Below are positions 7,042-16,034 of a stretch of DNA of 32,662 nt, piece after piece (positions within the stretch are counted from its first letter, which is position 1; the number at the start of each line of letters is the position of its first letter). Below the pieces are notes generated by a model that was given only the letters and a program-made list of their open reading frames with translations, was not told the DNA's origin and did no database searches. The position numbers and the translations under genes are program-made. Source of the stretch: Gammaproteobacteria bacterium (GTDB taxonomy: Bacteria; Pseudomonadota; Gammaproteobacteria; Arenicellales; Poriferihabitantaceae); assembly GCA_026708585.1 (NCBI GenBank), contig JAPOUQ010000114.1, positions 1-32,662 of the forward strand. Direction: 5' to 3'.

Positions 7042-8409
7042 GTGGACGTAATTTGGGCAAAAACTGCTCTTACCAGTGAAGGCTGGAAATCGGATGTGCA
7101 AATCGGTATTAATCAGCTTGGAGTGATAGAAGTTGTTGAAGTAGGCTCTTCACCCTGTGGTTATCAAGTCGATATTGCCATACCTGCAGTTTGCAATCTT
7201 CATAGTCATGGATTCCAAAAAATATTATCTGGCTTGACAGAAACACGAAATCTATCCAGTGCTGAATCTTTCTGGACCTGGCGGAAGCTCTTGTATGCAT
7301 GTATTGGGCAGATCACGCCCGACGAGATTGAGGCAATCACTGCTTATGCCCAAATCGAAATGCTGGAATGTGGATTTTCCGCAGTTGCAGAGTTTCATTA
7401 CCTGCACCATGACTTTGATGGTAATTCTTACGGTCAAAGGGCAGAACTTTCATCTCGTATCATTGCCGCTGCCTCAGAGACTGGAATAGGTCTCACATTG
7501 CTACCAGTATTTTATCAGTACAGTGGTTGTAGCAAACGACCACCACTGCCAGATCAGGCCAGATTCGTCAATTGCATCGACTCCTACCTTGAAATAGTAG
7601 ATGAATCCTCTCAAATTTTGCGGACACTTCCTGCCGACAGTAAGATCGGTATAGCCGCTCACTCCATCCGAGCTGTAGATCCATATGATCTTGTTCAATT
7701 GAGAAAGGTTCAGCCAGACTTACCATTTCACATGCATATTTCCGAACAACACACCGAAGTGAGAGAGTTTGAAACAATTTTCGGTATGAGACCGGTGGAA
7801 TGGTTGATTCATCATGCTAGTATTGACCAAAACTGGTGTCTGGTTCATGCAACTCATATGACAAAATCAGAAACAAAAAATTTAGCAAGGACAGGTGGGG
7901 TTGTGGGTTTGTGTCCGATCACGGAAGCAAATTTGGGAGATGGGATTTTCAATGGTGTTGACTACATTCATCATGCTGGAAACTATGGAGTGGGCACAGA
8001 TTCTAATGTAAGGATTTCTTTATGCGAGGAGCTTCGCATGCTCGAATATTCACAACGGCTTCAGCACAAGCAAAGAGCTGTACTATCTCAGTTTGGGCAG
8101 TCATCGGGTCGTGCAATATTTGAAGCTGCATTACTAGGAGGAAGTCTAGCATTAGCTAGAAAGTGTGGTTCAATTGAAGCGGGACAACTAGCGGATATAT
8201 TCACTCTGGATGCAAATTCGGCAGTCCTAGCTGATTGTGAAAATGATGAAATTCTCGACAGTTTTATTTTTTCCGGGGACAATCAGTTAGTATTAGATGT
8301 GTGGTCTGCTGGTCGTCATGTTGTCAAAGGAGGCCAACATATCCATCGAGATCGAATTCAAGATCGCTACATTCAAGTCAAAAAAGCGATTCGCAAGAGA
8401 CTAAATTAA
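7042..8409 (+). CDS. hutF: Formimidoylglutamate deiminase (HutF)
   Basis: A 455-aa amidohydrolase-superfamily enzyme. HutF converts N-formimidoyl-L-glutamate to N-formyl-L-glutamate and ammonia in the histidine degradation branch that avoids direct formamide release. Seen: metal-binding NLHSHGF (His54, His56), the HutF block ESFWTWRKLLY with EFHYLHHDFDG, AAHSIRAV, MHISEQHTEV, HATHM and GTDSN, in the order of the family barrel. Start: GTG 7042 with GGAGA 6 nt upstream. No hutH, hutU, hutI or hutG gene is near, so the rest of the pathway must be elsewhere. A related deaminase of the TRZ/ATZ group is the alternative, but the SFWTWR and HYLHHD blocks favour HutF. Confidence 0.88.
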   Translation: MDVIWAKTALTSEGWKSDVQIGINQLGVIEVVEVGSSPCGYQVDIAIPAVCNLHSHGFQKILSGLTETRNLSSAESFWTWRKLLYACIGQITPDEIEAITAYAQIEMLECGFSAVAEFHYLHHDFDGNSYGQRAELSSRIIAAASETGIGLTLLPVFYQYSGCSKRPPLPDQARFVNCIDSYLEIVDESSQILRTLPADSKIGIAAHSIRAVDPYDLVQLRKVQPDLPFHMHISEQHTEVREFETIFGMRPVEWLIHHASIDQNWCLVHATHMTKSETKNLARTGGVVGLCPITEANLGDGIFNGVDYIHHAGNYGVGTDSNVRISLCEELRMLEYSQRLQHKQRAVLSQFGQSSGRAIFEAALLGGSLALARKCGSIEAGQLADIFTLDANSAVLADCENDEILDSFIFSGDNQLVLDVWSAGRHVVKGGQHIHRDRIQDRYIQVKKAIRKRLN

Positions 8410-8491
8410 TTTCCTAGAAACTAAACGTTATTAGATGAGTTGTTTTAAAAAACAGTTGATATTGCATTGATCTGGTGGACTGATATTGAGT

Positions 8492-9442
8492 ATGCAAAAC
8501 AAGATTAAAGTTGCGGTTGTAGGCGTAGGTCATCTTGGAAAATACCATGCCCGTATTTATTCAGAAATGCCAAATGTTGATTTGGTAGCAGTTATGGATA
8601 TTGATCCAGTTCGATGCAAAATTGTGGCTGGAGAATGTGGTACACAAGCACTGAGTCAGGTCGAATCACTTCCTTCTGAAATTGATGCGGTCAGTATCGT
8701 CGTGCCAACTCGTGATCACCTATCTGTTGCACGTATGTTTCTTGAACAAGGAGTGCACACCCTAATCGAGAAGCCGCTGGCCCCGACTATTGAGGAAGCT
8801 CAAAAAATCATTACTCTTGCAAATAGTAACAGCGCGATTTTGCAAGTTGGTCACCTTGAGCGGTTCAATCCGGGCGTAATCAAGCTCAAACAGTTGGCGA
8901 AAACCCCCAGATTTATTGAAGTTCATCGGCTTGGTCAGTTCAGCAACCGTAGTATAGATATTGATGTAGTCTCGGATTTAATGATTCATGATATTGATAT
9001 TATCTTGTCGATGGTTGACTCTGATATTCGATCGATCCATGCGAATGGTTGTCGGGTACTGACCGATCGCGTCGATATCGCAAATGCGCGTATTGAGTTT
9101 GACAATAAAGTTGTAGCCAATGTTACAGCTAGCCGAGTTTCCAAGAATGCATTCCGGCGTATTCGGGTCTTTGCACATGACCGCTATTTGGGTTTGGATT
9201 TTCAATCCCAGCAGATTGAGGAAATTTACCTAGGTGAATCGGGCCCCGATGTGAAATTTCCGAAATTGATTCAAAATTCGATCAAGGTGATTCCAGAGTT
9301 ACCGTTGAATGCAGAACTTGAAGATTTCATCGACTGTGTAAAATGCGGTAGAAACCCGATGGTCTCGGGTCAAGAAGGGTTAATGGCGGTCAAGGCAGCC
9401 GCGCAAATTCAACAACGGATAACCCGTTCAATGGAGGGTTAA
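8492..9442 (+). CDS. Gfo/Idh/MocA-family NAD(P)-dependent dehydrogenase
   Basis: About 316 aa with an N-terminal Rossmann domain (VAVVGVGHLGKYHARIY) and the family active-site motif EKPLA, followed by the C-terminal substrate domain with QVGHLERFNP and the conserved SDLMIHDIDIIL. From memory this subgroup is often found with lipid A or nucleotide-sugar genes and includes UDP-GlcNAc 3-dehydrogenases. The substrate here is not proven. Start choice: the ATG at 8492 (MQNKIKV) or a TTG at 8486 with GGTGGA 6 nt before it; I give the ATG. The stop is followed after one base by the AlaX start, so the two form a tight operon. Confidence 0.85.
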   Translation: MQNKIKVAVVGVGHLGKYHARIYSEMPNVDLVAVMDIDPVRCKIVAGECGTQALSQVESLPSEIDAVSIVVPTRDHLSVARMFLEQGVHTLIEKPLAPTIEEAQKIITLANSNSAILQVGHLERFNPGVIKLKQLAKTPRFIEVHRLGQFSNRSIDIDVVSDLMIHDIDIILSMVDSDIRSIHANGCRVLTDRVDIANARIEFDNKVVANVTASRVSKNAFRRIRVFAHDRYLGLDFQSQQIEEIYLGESGPDVKFPKLIQNSIKVIPELPLNAELEDFIDCVKCGRNPMVSGQEGLMAVKAAAQIQQRITRSMEG

Positions 9443-9443
9443 T

Positions 9444-10148
9444 ATGACAGAAGAATTATTTCACAAAGACGGTTATATTCAACAATGTGAGGCAACTGTG
9501 ACGGGTCTTGCTGACCATGCTTTCGAAGTTGATCAAACTGTATTCTATCCAATGGGTGGCGGACAACCTGGTGATTCGGGTTATGCGGTTCGAGATCATG
9601 GTCAACAGATTCGAATTCAGGATACGCGCAAGGACCGTGAGCGCAACTGTATTTTGCATATTGTGGAAGAAGGAGAAGAATTGCCAACTTTGGGTGAGAG
9701 ATTATCTCTGCAAATCGACTGGGAACGTCGATACCGTCTGATGCGTATGCATAGTTGTATGCACATGTTGTGTGCTGTTGTTCCTGCGCCAGTTACTGGT
9801 GGTTCGATACGTGATGGAAGTGGTAGGCTGGATTTTGATTTGCCAAATCCACCAACTCGAGAAGAGCTTGAGGAGAAGTTGAATCAGGTAATTGCTGGCA
9901 ATCATTCCATGTCTTATATCTGGATTACCGAGCAGGAAATCCAGAACCGACCGGAGCTTGTAAAGACCATGTCCGTTCGTCCACCATCTGGTGCAGGTAC
10001 AGTTCGGCTGGTGAAATTTGGTGAGGCTGATTTACAGGCATGTGGTGGAACTCATGTATCCAACAGTAGTGAAATCGGCAAAGTCAGAGTTGAGAGTATT
10101 AAGAATAAAGGCAAACAAAATCGTCGTATCACGATTGAATTTGCCTGA
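9444..10148 (+). CDS. AlaX-type alanyl-tRNA editing protein
   Basis: A 234-aa free-standing trans-editing domain that hydrolyses mischarged Ser- or Gly-tRNA(Ala). Seen: an N-terminal barrel part with FYPMGGGQPGDSG, then the editing site with zinc ligands HSCMH (His103, His107) and CGGTH (Cys200, His204). Both the barrel and the second-additional-domain parts are present, so this is the medium AlaX form rather than the short one. Start: ATG 9444 with GGAGG at 9434-9438 inside the end of the upstream dehydrogenase gene. Its 3' end overlaps the convergent mobA gene by 20 bp. Cytosolic. Confidence 0.92.
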   Translation: MTEELFHKDGYIQQCEATVTGLADHAFEVDQTVFYPMGGGQPGDSGYAVRDHGQQIRIQDTRKDRERNCILHIVEEGEELPTLGERLSLQIDWERRYRLMRMHSCMHMLCAVVPAPVTGGSIRDGSGRLDFDLPNPPTREELEEKLNQVIAGNHSMSYIWITEQEIQNRPELVKTMSVRPPSGAGTVRLVKFGEADLQACGGTHVSNSSEIGKVRVESIKNKGKQNRRITIEFA

Positions 10149-10779
10149 AGCATGTTTCGTTCTTGGATTGATTTGAGGCTAGTTTTTCTCGACAGATTTC
10201 CAGTTGTTCGGGCGTATTGATATTCTCGAACATATCATCACAATCGGTAATCACGACTTCTGCGAAATTGAATTCAGCGAACCACTTGTCGATTTTTCGT
10301 TCTCCTGTGTTTAGAAATGCTTGTAGTGAGTCTCGTGTTGAACTATGGAGCAGAGCATAGACCGGTTGTAACCGATTCTGATCTTTGGCTACGGCAATCG
10401 AGACGCCGATAGATTGTGCTGCATGAAGCATAGACTCCGCATAGGTATTGCTCAAAAAGGGGCCATCACAGGGTGCTGTCAGTAGCCACTCTGTCCGTAT
10501 AGCGTTTAGGCCACTCAACATGCCTGCCAACGGACCTTGAAAACCATCAATCTCATCTTTAATGACTTTATCACCAAATTGGCGATATATTTCTCGATTG
10601 CGATTTGCATTGATCATCACACAGTTGCATTGCTGCTTGAGTATGCGAGTGATTCTCTCGACAATGGTTTGTCCGTGAATGTCGATTAATCCCTTGTCTA
10701 TTCCACCCATGCGGCGAGCCTGACCTCCTGCTAGCACCAATCCAGAGATGTTTTTTTTTGTGACGGCGTTATTGTTCAT
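10129..10779 (-). CDS. mobA: Molybdenum cofactor guanylyltransferase MobA
   Basis: A 216-aa nucleotidyltransferase that joins GMP to Mo-molybdopterin to make the MGD cofactor used by NapA and formate dehydrogenases. Seen: the N-terminal GTP-binding motif LVLAGGQARRMGG followed by DKG (about 14-30), DGFQGPLAGMLSG (about 78-90) and TAPCDGPFL (about 102-110), all typical of MobA. The start codon lies inside the end of the ABC ATPase gene (11-bp overlap), so the two are probably co-translated. No MobB partner is present. The functional link to the nap operon 5 kb downstream is direct, though acs lies between them. Confidence 0.93.
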   Translation of the reverse strand: MNNNAVTKKNISGLVLAGGQARRMGGIDKGLIDIHGQTIVERITRILKQQCNCVMINANRNREIYRQFGDKVIKDEIDGFQGPLAGMLSGLNAIRTEWLLTAPCDGPFLSNTYAESMLHAAQSIGVSIAVAKDQNRLQPVYALLHSSTRDSLQAFLNTGERKIDKWFAEFNFAEVVITDCDDMFENINTPEQLEICREKLASNQSKNETCFRQIQS

Positions 10780-11425
10780 GAATCACATGATTCTCCAATA
10801 CTAGCATACGGTCCAGCAGCCCATCAAAAGTCTCTGGAGTATGGGTGCAAACCAGTATTGATGTTCCTTTCCGTTTCAATTCCCTCAAAAAATCAAGGGT
10901 CCGTGTAACCGAGGCCGTATCCATATTCGCAGTTGGCTCATCCAAAAACAGAAATGAACAATCATTGAGCGATGCGCGTGCCAGTGCAACCCTTTGTTGT
11001 TGCCCTCCAGAGAGGGTTTTGGCTGTTTGATGTTTGAATTGATCAAGATCAGCTGATTTTAGCACTTCCTCTATCCGTTGTTGTGGTGCAGTAGAATGAC
11101 CTCTTTGATGGAGTGATAGCTTTAAATTTCGATACACGCTACCGTTAAACATATATGGTGTTTGATGCAGGTAGAGAGTGTGTTGGATCAAGTATCTCCT
11201 AGCTTGTTTCCAGGAGAGTTTTTTCTGGTTGAGATTAATTTGACCTTGATCAGGACAGACCAGCCCTGTCATGATCTTTAGTAAGGTGGTTTTTCCAGTG
11301 CCATTTTTTCCACACAGGACACTGAATTGCCCTGAGTTGGCCGTGATATTCACAGATTTTATCAATGGGACATTCTTCCATGATTTAGAAAGCAAGCTAT
11401 ATTCAATCTTTTGTAGTGTGGTCAA
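10769..11425 (-). CDS. ABC transporter ATPase, tungstate/molybdate type (TupC-like)
   Basis: A 218-aa ABC ATPase. Walker A GKNGTGKTT (39-47), signature LSGGQQQR (138-145), Walker B FLFLDEPT (158-164) and a switch His in LVCTHTPE. It lacks the C-terminal regulatory (TOBE/MopI) domain of ModC-type proteins, as TupC proteins do. Start is TTG 11425, which overlaps the permease stop as TTGA, so translation is coupled. Together with the permease and downstream mobA it forms a Mo/W uptake and cofactor operon. Substrate is assigned from the permease and from the mobA neighbour, not from a binding-site motif. Confidence 0.8.
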   Translation of the reverse strand: MTTLQKIEYSLLSKSWKNVPLIKSVNITANSGQFSVLCGKNGTGKTTLLKIMTGLVCPDQGQINLNQKKLSWKQARRYLIQHTLYLHQTPYMFNGSVYRNLKLSLHQRGHSTAPQQRIEEVLKSADLDQFKHQTAKTLSGGQQQRVALARASLNDCSFLFLDEPTANMDTASVTRTLDFLRELKRKGTSILVCTHTPETFDGLLDRMLVLENHVIHEQ

Positions 11426-12138
11426 TGGTTAAGACTCCCTTTACCTTGAAAGTAATGTAGCGTTGCATTCAGGAAGAATGCAAGTAACAGCAGAACCAGT
11501 CCGAGCGCAATCCCTTGTGCGAAATTACCTTTGCTAGTTTCAAGTGCAATCGCGGTCGGTATATTTCGAGTGTAATGCAGGATATTGCCCCCGACCATCA
11601 TGGAGGCACCAACTTCGGCAATAATTCGTCCGAAACCCGCGAAAAGCGCCGCTAGCAATCCGAATTTTACTTCATTGACGACCACAAAGAATGCTGCAAC
11701 AGGTGTTTTCCCCAGAGTTCTTGCTGTTTCCCAGACACGTTGATCAGCCGCTTGAAAAGCGGAGTGTCCCATCGAAATCAGAATCGGTATACATAGAATG
11801 GATTGTGCGATTACCATTGCCGTTTGTGTGAAAAGTAGTTTCCAGTCTCCAAGTGGTCCTTGATTTGATAGCATAAGGTATACCACAAGCCCGACAACCA
11901 CAGCGGGGAAAGCAAGCAGGGTATTAAATAGGGAAATTAGAACACGTCTAAGTGGAAATTCAAAGTAGGCGAGGAAGAATCCGGTTAGTAAGGCTAATGG
12001 TGCTGAAATAAGAATCGCTGTACCGGATACTCGAAAGGAAATGCCAATGATTTCCCACAACTCTGAATCACCTGAAATCAGAAGATGGAGTGCGTCAAGG
12101 GTTGCGTCGGTTAGAGATAACACGGTATCGGCATTCAA
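11422..12138 (-). CDS. ABC transporter permease, tungstate type (TupB-like)
   Basis: A 238-aa permease with about five membrane helices: about 40-65, 70-92, 105-130, 148-175 and 205-230. The permease-to-ATPase coupling loop is recognisable as VWETARTLGKTP, followed by FGRIIAEVGASMMVGGNI, which is typical of TupB/WtpB/ModB-type permeases; the overall text fits TupB best. Start is uncertain: a TTG at 12138 without a clear ribosome-binding site, or a GTG at 12123. No substrate-binding protein (TupA) gene lies upstream. The 357 bp before acs hold none, so the binding protein must be encoded elsewhere or has been lost. Confidence 0.82.
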   Translation of the reverse strand: MNADTVLSLTDATLDALHLLISGDSELWEIIGISFRVSGTAILISAPLALLTGFFLAYFEFPLRRVLISLFNTLLAFPAVVVGLVVYLMLSNQGPLGDWKLLFTQTAMVIAQSILCIPILISMGHSAFQAADQRVWETARTLGKTPVAAFFVVVNEVKFGLLAALFAGFGRIIAEVGASMMVGGNILHYTRNIPTAIALETSKGNFAQGIALGLVLLLLAFFLNATLHYFQGKGSLNH

Positions 12139-12495
12139 AACAGAGTGGATTGACTCAGGCTTGCATTATAAAAGAGTTACAGCTAGCAAGATTGAAACTA
12201 CTAAACTACTAACCCTTAACTTGAATAACCTCGAGTTGTGAGGACCAGAATGATTGCTATAAGAAGATTGCGCAAGAATACGAAAAAATCGGATTTTCGT
12301 TTGGTTTTTTGCATTCATTCAGGTAGTTCAGAAAGTGACTAGAAAGGAAAGGATGATACCCCGATACTTGAATAAAGTGGATCGAATTTGGTATCCCGAA
12401 CTCGATAAACTCCGACAAAAAACCGAATTTTACTATTCTAAATCAAGTTTAATTACTTTTATAATAACAACCAATCAACTGCATTTGAAATCATT
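12139..12495. other. Intergenic region between the tup-like operon and acs
   Basis: Divergent control region with no gene. A TATAAT at 12460-12465 lies 31 nt before the acs start but has no good -35 at normal spacing. A 7-bp inverted repeat (ACGAAAA 12280-12286 with TTTTCGT 12294-12300) is AT-rich and of unknown meaning. No substrate-binding-protein gene or recognisable remnant was seen. Confidence 0.5.
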
Positions 12496-14439
12496 ATGGT
12501 AGATACAAAAAAATATCCCGTCAATTCCGAACTTGCCGCATCAGCCAATATTGATCTTCGGGGCTATGAAGCTGATTACACAGAATCCATACACACCCCC
12601 AATGCATACTGGGAGAAACAAGCTGAAAAATATATGAGCTGGTTCAAACCATGGGATTCAGTACATGCAGTCGATTTCACCAAAGGTGATATCCGCTGGT
12701 TCGAAGGGGCCAAGCTCAATGTATGTTCCAATTGTTTGGATCGACATTTAGAGACTAGGGGCAACCAAGTTGCAATCATTTGGGAGTCCGATGACCCTGA
12801 TGTCGATAGAAAGATAACCTTCAAAGAACTGCACGAAGAGGTCTGTAAGTTCGCGAATGTCTTGAAATCTCGCGGAGTGAAGAAGGGAGATCGCGTAAGC
12901 ATCTATTTACCTATGATTCCGGAAGCAGCGGTTTCGATGTTGGCATGTGCTCGAATTGGAGCAATTCACTCGGTGGTATTTGGTGGATTTTCACCAGATG
13001 CTTTAAAGGATCGGATTCTCGACTCGGACTGTCAAGTTGTGATTACCGCCGATGAGGGTCCAAGGGGTGGCAAAAATGTACCCCTCAAACAAAACGTGGA
13101 AAAAGCTCTGGAGAGTTGTCCAAATGTACATACCACGATTGTTGTAAAACGGACTGGTAATCCGGTTCCAGAAAATGCGAATCGAGATGTATGGTATAGA
13201 GAAGCAGTAGAGGCAGCTTCAGCAGACTGTCCGCCAGAGCATATGGATGCAGAGGATCCGCTGTTTATTCTCTATACATCGGGATCAACGGGTAAACCGA
13301 AAGGTGTTGTTCATACTTCTTTTGGCTATCAGCTGTATGCAGCATTAACACACAAGATGGTTTTTGACTATCATGATGGAGATATATACTGGTGTACTGC
13401 TGATGTGGGCTGGGTAACTGGGCACTCTTACATTGTTTATGGTCCGCTGACTAATGGAGCTACCACCTTGATGTTTGAGGGTGTGCCCACCTATCCAGAT
13501 GCCAGTCGATTCTGGCAAGTGGTTGACAAGCATAAAGTGGAAATTTTTTATACTGCTCCGACAGCAATTCGTGCATTGATGGGGCAGGGTGAAGAATTGG
13601 TCAATAAGACAGATCGAAGTTCTTTGCGAATTCTGGGAACAGTAGGAGAGCCGATTAATCCAGAAGCCTGGGAATGGTATTATCATGTTGTTGGTAATGG
13701 GCGCTGTCCAATTGTCGATACGTGGTGGCAAACCGAAACCGGGGGTATCATGATTACACCATTGCCTGGAGCCATTGATCTAAAGCCGGGATCTGCAACT
13801 CGACCATTCTTTGGTATCCAGCCAGCCTTGATGGATGCAGAAGGCAATGAAATTAGCCTTGAAGGTGGAGCTGAAGGTAATCTTGTGATTAAACAATCAT
13901 GGCCAGGTCAAATGCGTACTGTGTATGGTGATCATCAACGATTTATCGAGACTTATTTCAGTGCTTATCCAAATATGTACTTCACTGGTGATGGTGCACG
14001 TTGTGATGAGGATGGATATTGGTGGATTACAGGTCGGGTTGATGATGTTATCAATGTTTCCGGTCACCGTATGGGCACGGCGGAAGTTGAAAGTGCGTTA
14101 GTACTTCACGAGACAGTGGCTGAAGCAGCTGTAGTTGGATACCCCCATGAGATCAAAGGTCAGGGGATTTATGCATACGTTACTCTGATGCAAGGGATTG
14201 AAGCGACTGATGAATTGAAAAAAGAGTTAAGTGATCTCGTCAGGATGGAGATTGGTCCGATTGCTAAACCAGATGTGATTCAGTGGGCACCGGGTTTGCC
14301 GAAAACTCGTTCTGGTAAGATTATGCGGCGAATATTGCGCAAAGTCGCAGCAAATGAGCTCGACAGTCTTGGAGATACGAGCACGCTAGCTGAACCTGCT
14401 GTGGTAGATGAACTTATTGAAAATCGTGCTGGGAAATAA
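12496..14439 (+). CDS. acs: Acetyl-CoA synthetase
   Basis: A 647-aa AMP-forming ligase, the usual length for the family (E. coli Acs 652 aa), making acetyl-CoA from acetate, ATP and CoA in the cytosol. Adenylate-forming motifs in order: [11 protein letters not shown] (about 265-275), [12 protein letters not shown] (about 385), WWQTETGG (about 412-419), [19 protein letters not shown] (about 497) and the C-terminal [15 protein letters not shown], whose Lys in SGK is the catalytic and acetylation-regulated residue. Upstream VFGGFSP and GEGRGGK-like (DEGPRGGK) CoA-binding segments are also present. It stands alone, with control DNA on both sides. Confidence 0.97.
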   Translation: MVDTKKYPVNSELAASANIDLRGYEADYTESIHTPNAYWEKQAEKYMSWFKPWDSVHAVDFTKGDIRWFEGAKLNVCSNCLDRHLETRGNQVAIIWESDDPDVDRKITFKELHEEVCKFANVLKSRGVKKGDRVSIYLPMIPEAAVSMLACARIGAIHSVVFGGFSPDALKDRILDSDCQVVITADEGPRGGKNVPLKQNVEKALESCPNVHTTIVVKRTGNPVPENANRDVWYREAVEAASADCPPEHMDAEDPLFILYTSGSTGKPKGVVHTSFGYQLYAALTHKMVFDYHDGDIYWCTADVGWVTGHSYIVYGPLTNGATTLMFEGVPTYPDASRFWQVVDKHKVEIFYTAPTAIRALMGQGEELVNKTDRSSLRILGTVGEPINPEAWEWYYHVVGNGRCPIVDTWWQTETGGIMITPLPGAIDLKPGSATRPFFGIQPALMDAEGNEISLEGGAEGNLVIKQSWPGQMRTVYGDHQRFIETYFSAYPNMYFTGDGARCDEDGYWWITGRVDDVINVSGHRMGTAEVESALVLHETVAEAAVVGYPHEIKGQGIYAYVTLMQGIEATDELKKELSDLVRMEIGPIAKPDVIQWAPGLPKTRSGKIMRRILRKVAANELDSLGDTSTLAEPAVVDELIENRAGK

Positions 14440-14535
14440 CTTTCTTTGCTTGTTATTGAGCACCACAAAATATTAGAGACCTATACCCAAAGTTTACAGG
14501 GCGGTCAATGGCTCCCTTTTGTTAGTTTAGTTGAG

Positions 14536-14922
14536 TCATCCAGCAGGATCGCACCCTAATCTGGTCTTCGCTTCTTGGTGCGTATGCGCGGTTTGATTGT
14601 TCGTACCGCTTTGGGATAGATCGCTCCTACCGCACAAGCAGTTGCGAATGTCTAATGGATCTCTGGTGCCGACTGCAAAGCACCTGGTGTTGCCGGTAAA
14701 GATGCTGGTATTCGTGGGGGTATAGGCTCCGCCCGTCATGAAGCATAATGTTGCAAGGGAATTATTCAGCCCCCATTCCGTCACATCCGCGTAGTAAACA
14801 CGAGATAGGACGTTTTCTCTGTGTGTGACGCTTAAGCTGTAACCTGTTCTGGGTGCTACGGTATCGGTTGAATTGACCGTATCAGCATCGGCAGAATGAA
14901 CTACGCTATTCGTGCGCGTATT
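14536..14922 (-). pseudogene. Degraded, unidentified coding remnant
   Basis: An open frame of about 129 codons between stops, with no ATG near its 5' end (the only candidates are internal, such as GTG 14784). The text looks protein-like, for example TGYSLSVTHRENVLSRVYYA and CFMTGGAYTPTNTSIFTGN, rich in Thr, Ser and Asn, as in surface or tail proteins. Stops interrupt the frame just upstream. No family recognised. It may instead be chance, but the length and composition favour a remnant. Confidence 0.3.
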
Positions 14923-15113
14923 TTATAAGCCTCAGTTTGATGGGAAATTCTACGGTGGTACTGCCGTCACCAACGTCCCTGCGCAATAAGGAGTACGTAA
15001 CCCGTGATGAACTGCTCGTGAAATAAACTGTTTTGTAAAGATGCCTGGACGCGATGATTAATCCCTTGAAATCAAAACTTTATTTGAGGCTAGCTATCCA
15101 CAGAAAAAATAAA
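14923..15113. other. Non-coding DNA upstream of the nap promoter
   Basis: No gene seen. It contains TTGAAATCAA (15066-15075), which looks like an FNR site with its 4-bp centre missing, so it is not accepted as one. No NarL/NarP-type array was recognised. Confidence 0.4.
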
Positions 15114-15142
15114 TTTACAAAGCTGAATTTTTTATGTATAAT
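15114..15142 (+). promoter_or_regulatory. Sigma70 promoter for the nap operon
   Basis: TTTACA (15114-15119), a 17-nt spacer and a perfect TATAAT (15137-15142): 11 of 12 consensus bases at optimal spacing. Transcription would start near 15149, about 47 nt before the napF ATG. A consensus this strong suggests expression does not depend absolutely on an activator, which is unusual for nap operons normally controlled by FNR and nitrate regulators. Confidence 0.6.
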
Positions 15143-15195
15143 TCCTTACTATTATTAAGGTTAATTTTTAAAATGTAATAAACATCCGGTGTGAA

Positions 15196-15735
15196 ATGAG
15201 GGATTTCCACGGACAATCAAGTCAAAACGCATTTAACGATAACGGTGCCAATCCGCACCCTATTGTTGGCTCTTCGTCTCGCCTGCAAACCAATACCTGG
15301 CGAAGAGGCGTGCAGAGGCCACCTTGGACTACCGAAGATGCCGTCCACCAGTATTGCACATCGTGTGGTAAGTGTCGTGATGCCTGCCCAGAAACCATTC
15401 TCTTCAAAGGACCAGCCGGTACACCAATGCTGGACTTTCAATCCGGTGCATGCACCTTTTGTCGAGCTTGTGTGGAAGCCTGTAATGAACCCGTTTTTTT
15501 TGCCGTAGAACAAAAACCATGGAACCTGATTGCAGAACTTGGAGAATCCTGCCTGTTAAAAATCGGTGTATCTTGCCGTAGTTGCTCAGATATTTGTGAT
15601 TATGAAGTGCTGAAATTTGATTTGCGAGTAAGGCCTTTTGGCAAAATGATAGTCAATAACGATTCCTGTACCGGTTGTGGTGCATGCGTAAGCGTTTGCC
15701 CCTCCCAAGCGATCAGTTTGAGCCCGAAGAGTTGA
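15196..15735 (+). CDS. napF: NapF ferredoxin-type protein
   Basis: A 179-aa iron-sulphur protein. Cysteine clusters at 54-64 (CTSCGKCRDACP), 86-96 (CTFCRACVEACN), 127-134 (CRSCSDIC) and 158-168 (CTGCGACVSVCP) would hold up to four [4Fe-4S] centres; the third is shortened. NapF acts in the cytosol and is thought to help mature or load NapA before export. The N-terminal Arg-rich stretch RRGVQRPPW is typical of the family. First gene of the operon, about 50 nt from the predicted promoter, with only a weak ribosome-binding site. Confidence 0.92.
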   Translation: MRDFHGQSSQNAFNDNGANPHPIVGSSSRLQTNTWRRGVQRPPWTTEDAVHQYCTSCGKCRDACPETILFKGPAGTPMLDFQSGACTFCRACVEACNEPVFFAVEQKPWNLIAELGESCLLKIGVSCRSCSDICDYEVLKFDLRVRPFGKMIVNNDSCTGCGACVSVCPSQAISLSPKS

Positions 15736-15747
15736 GAGGATGGTAAT

Positions 15748-15987
15748 TTGAATATCTGCGGCTGTCTTGTACATACCAAACCTGAGTTTGCCTCATCCGC
15801 CATAATGACAATGGAAAAGTTCAGGGGAGTTGAAGTTCATGCCCAATCTGATGATGGGCGAATAGTCGTTGTAGTCGAAGATACACCAGACAGATTTGCT
15901 TCTGAGACCATCATGGACTTACATCAAATTCCCGGTGTTATCTCACTCACTCTCACTTATCACCATTTTGAGGAGCTGATTATATGA
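15748..15987 (+). CDS. napD: NapD, NapA signal-peptide chaperone
   Basis: A 79-aa cytosolic protein of the NapD family, which binds the twin-arginine signal of NapA and delays export until cofactor insertion. Seen: the opening ICGCLVHTKPE and the IPGV (about 63-66) near the C-terminus, both family features. Start is TTG 15748, supported by AGAGG at 15735-15739. It directly follows napF (12-nt gap) and precedes napA, as expected. Confidence 0.88.
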   Translation: MNICGCLVHTKPEFASSAIMTMEKFRGVEVHAQSDDGRIVVVVEDTPDRFASETIMDLHQIPGVISLTLTYHHFEELII

Positions 15988-16034
15988 GCTCGGTCTCACT
16001 ATTGAAGAATTAGAGTTTATCTGGAGATGTTCAA

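Noticed and set aside
12280-12300. Hairpin ACGAAAA/TTTTCGT followed by T-rich DNA as a terminator
   Set aside because: Only one G:C pair in the stem, and it lies between divergent promoters where a plus-strand terminator has no gene to end.
15066-15075. TTGAAATCAA as an FNR box
   Set aside because: The FNR consensus has a 4-bp centre between TTGAT and ATCAA; this palindrome lacks it and lies near -78.
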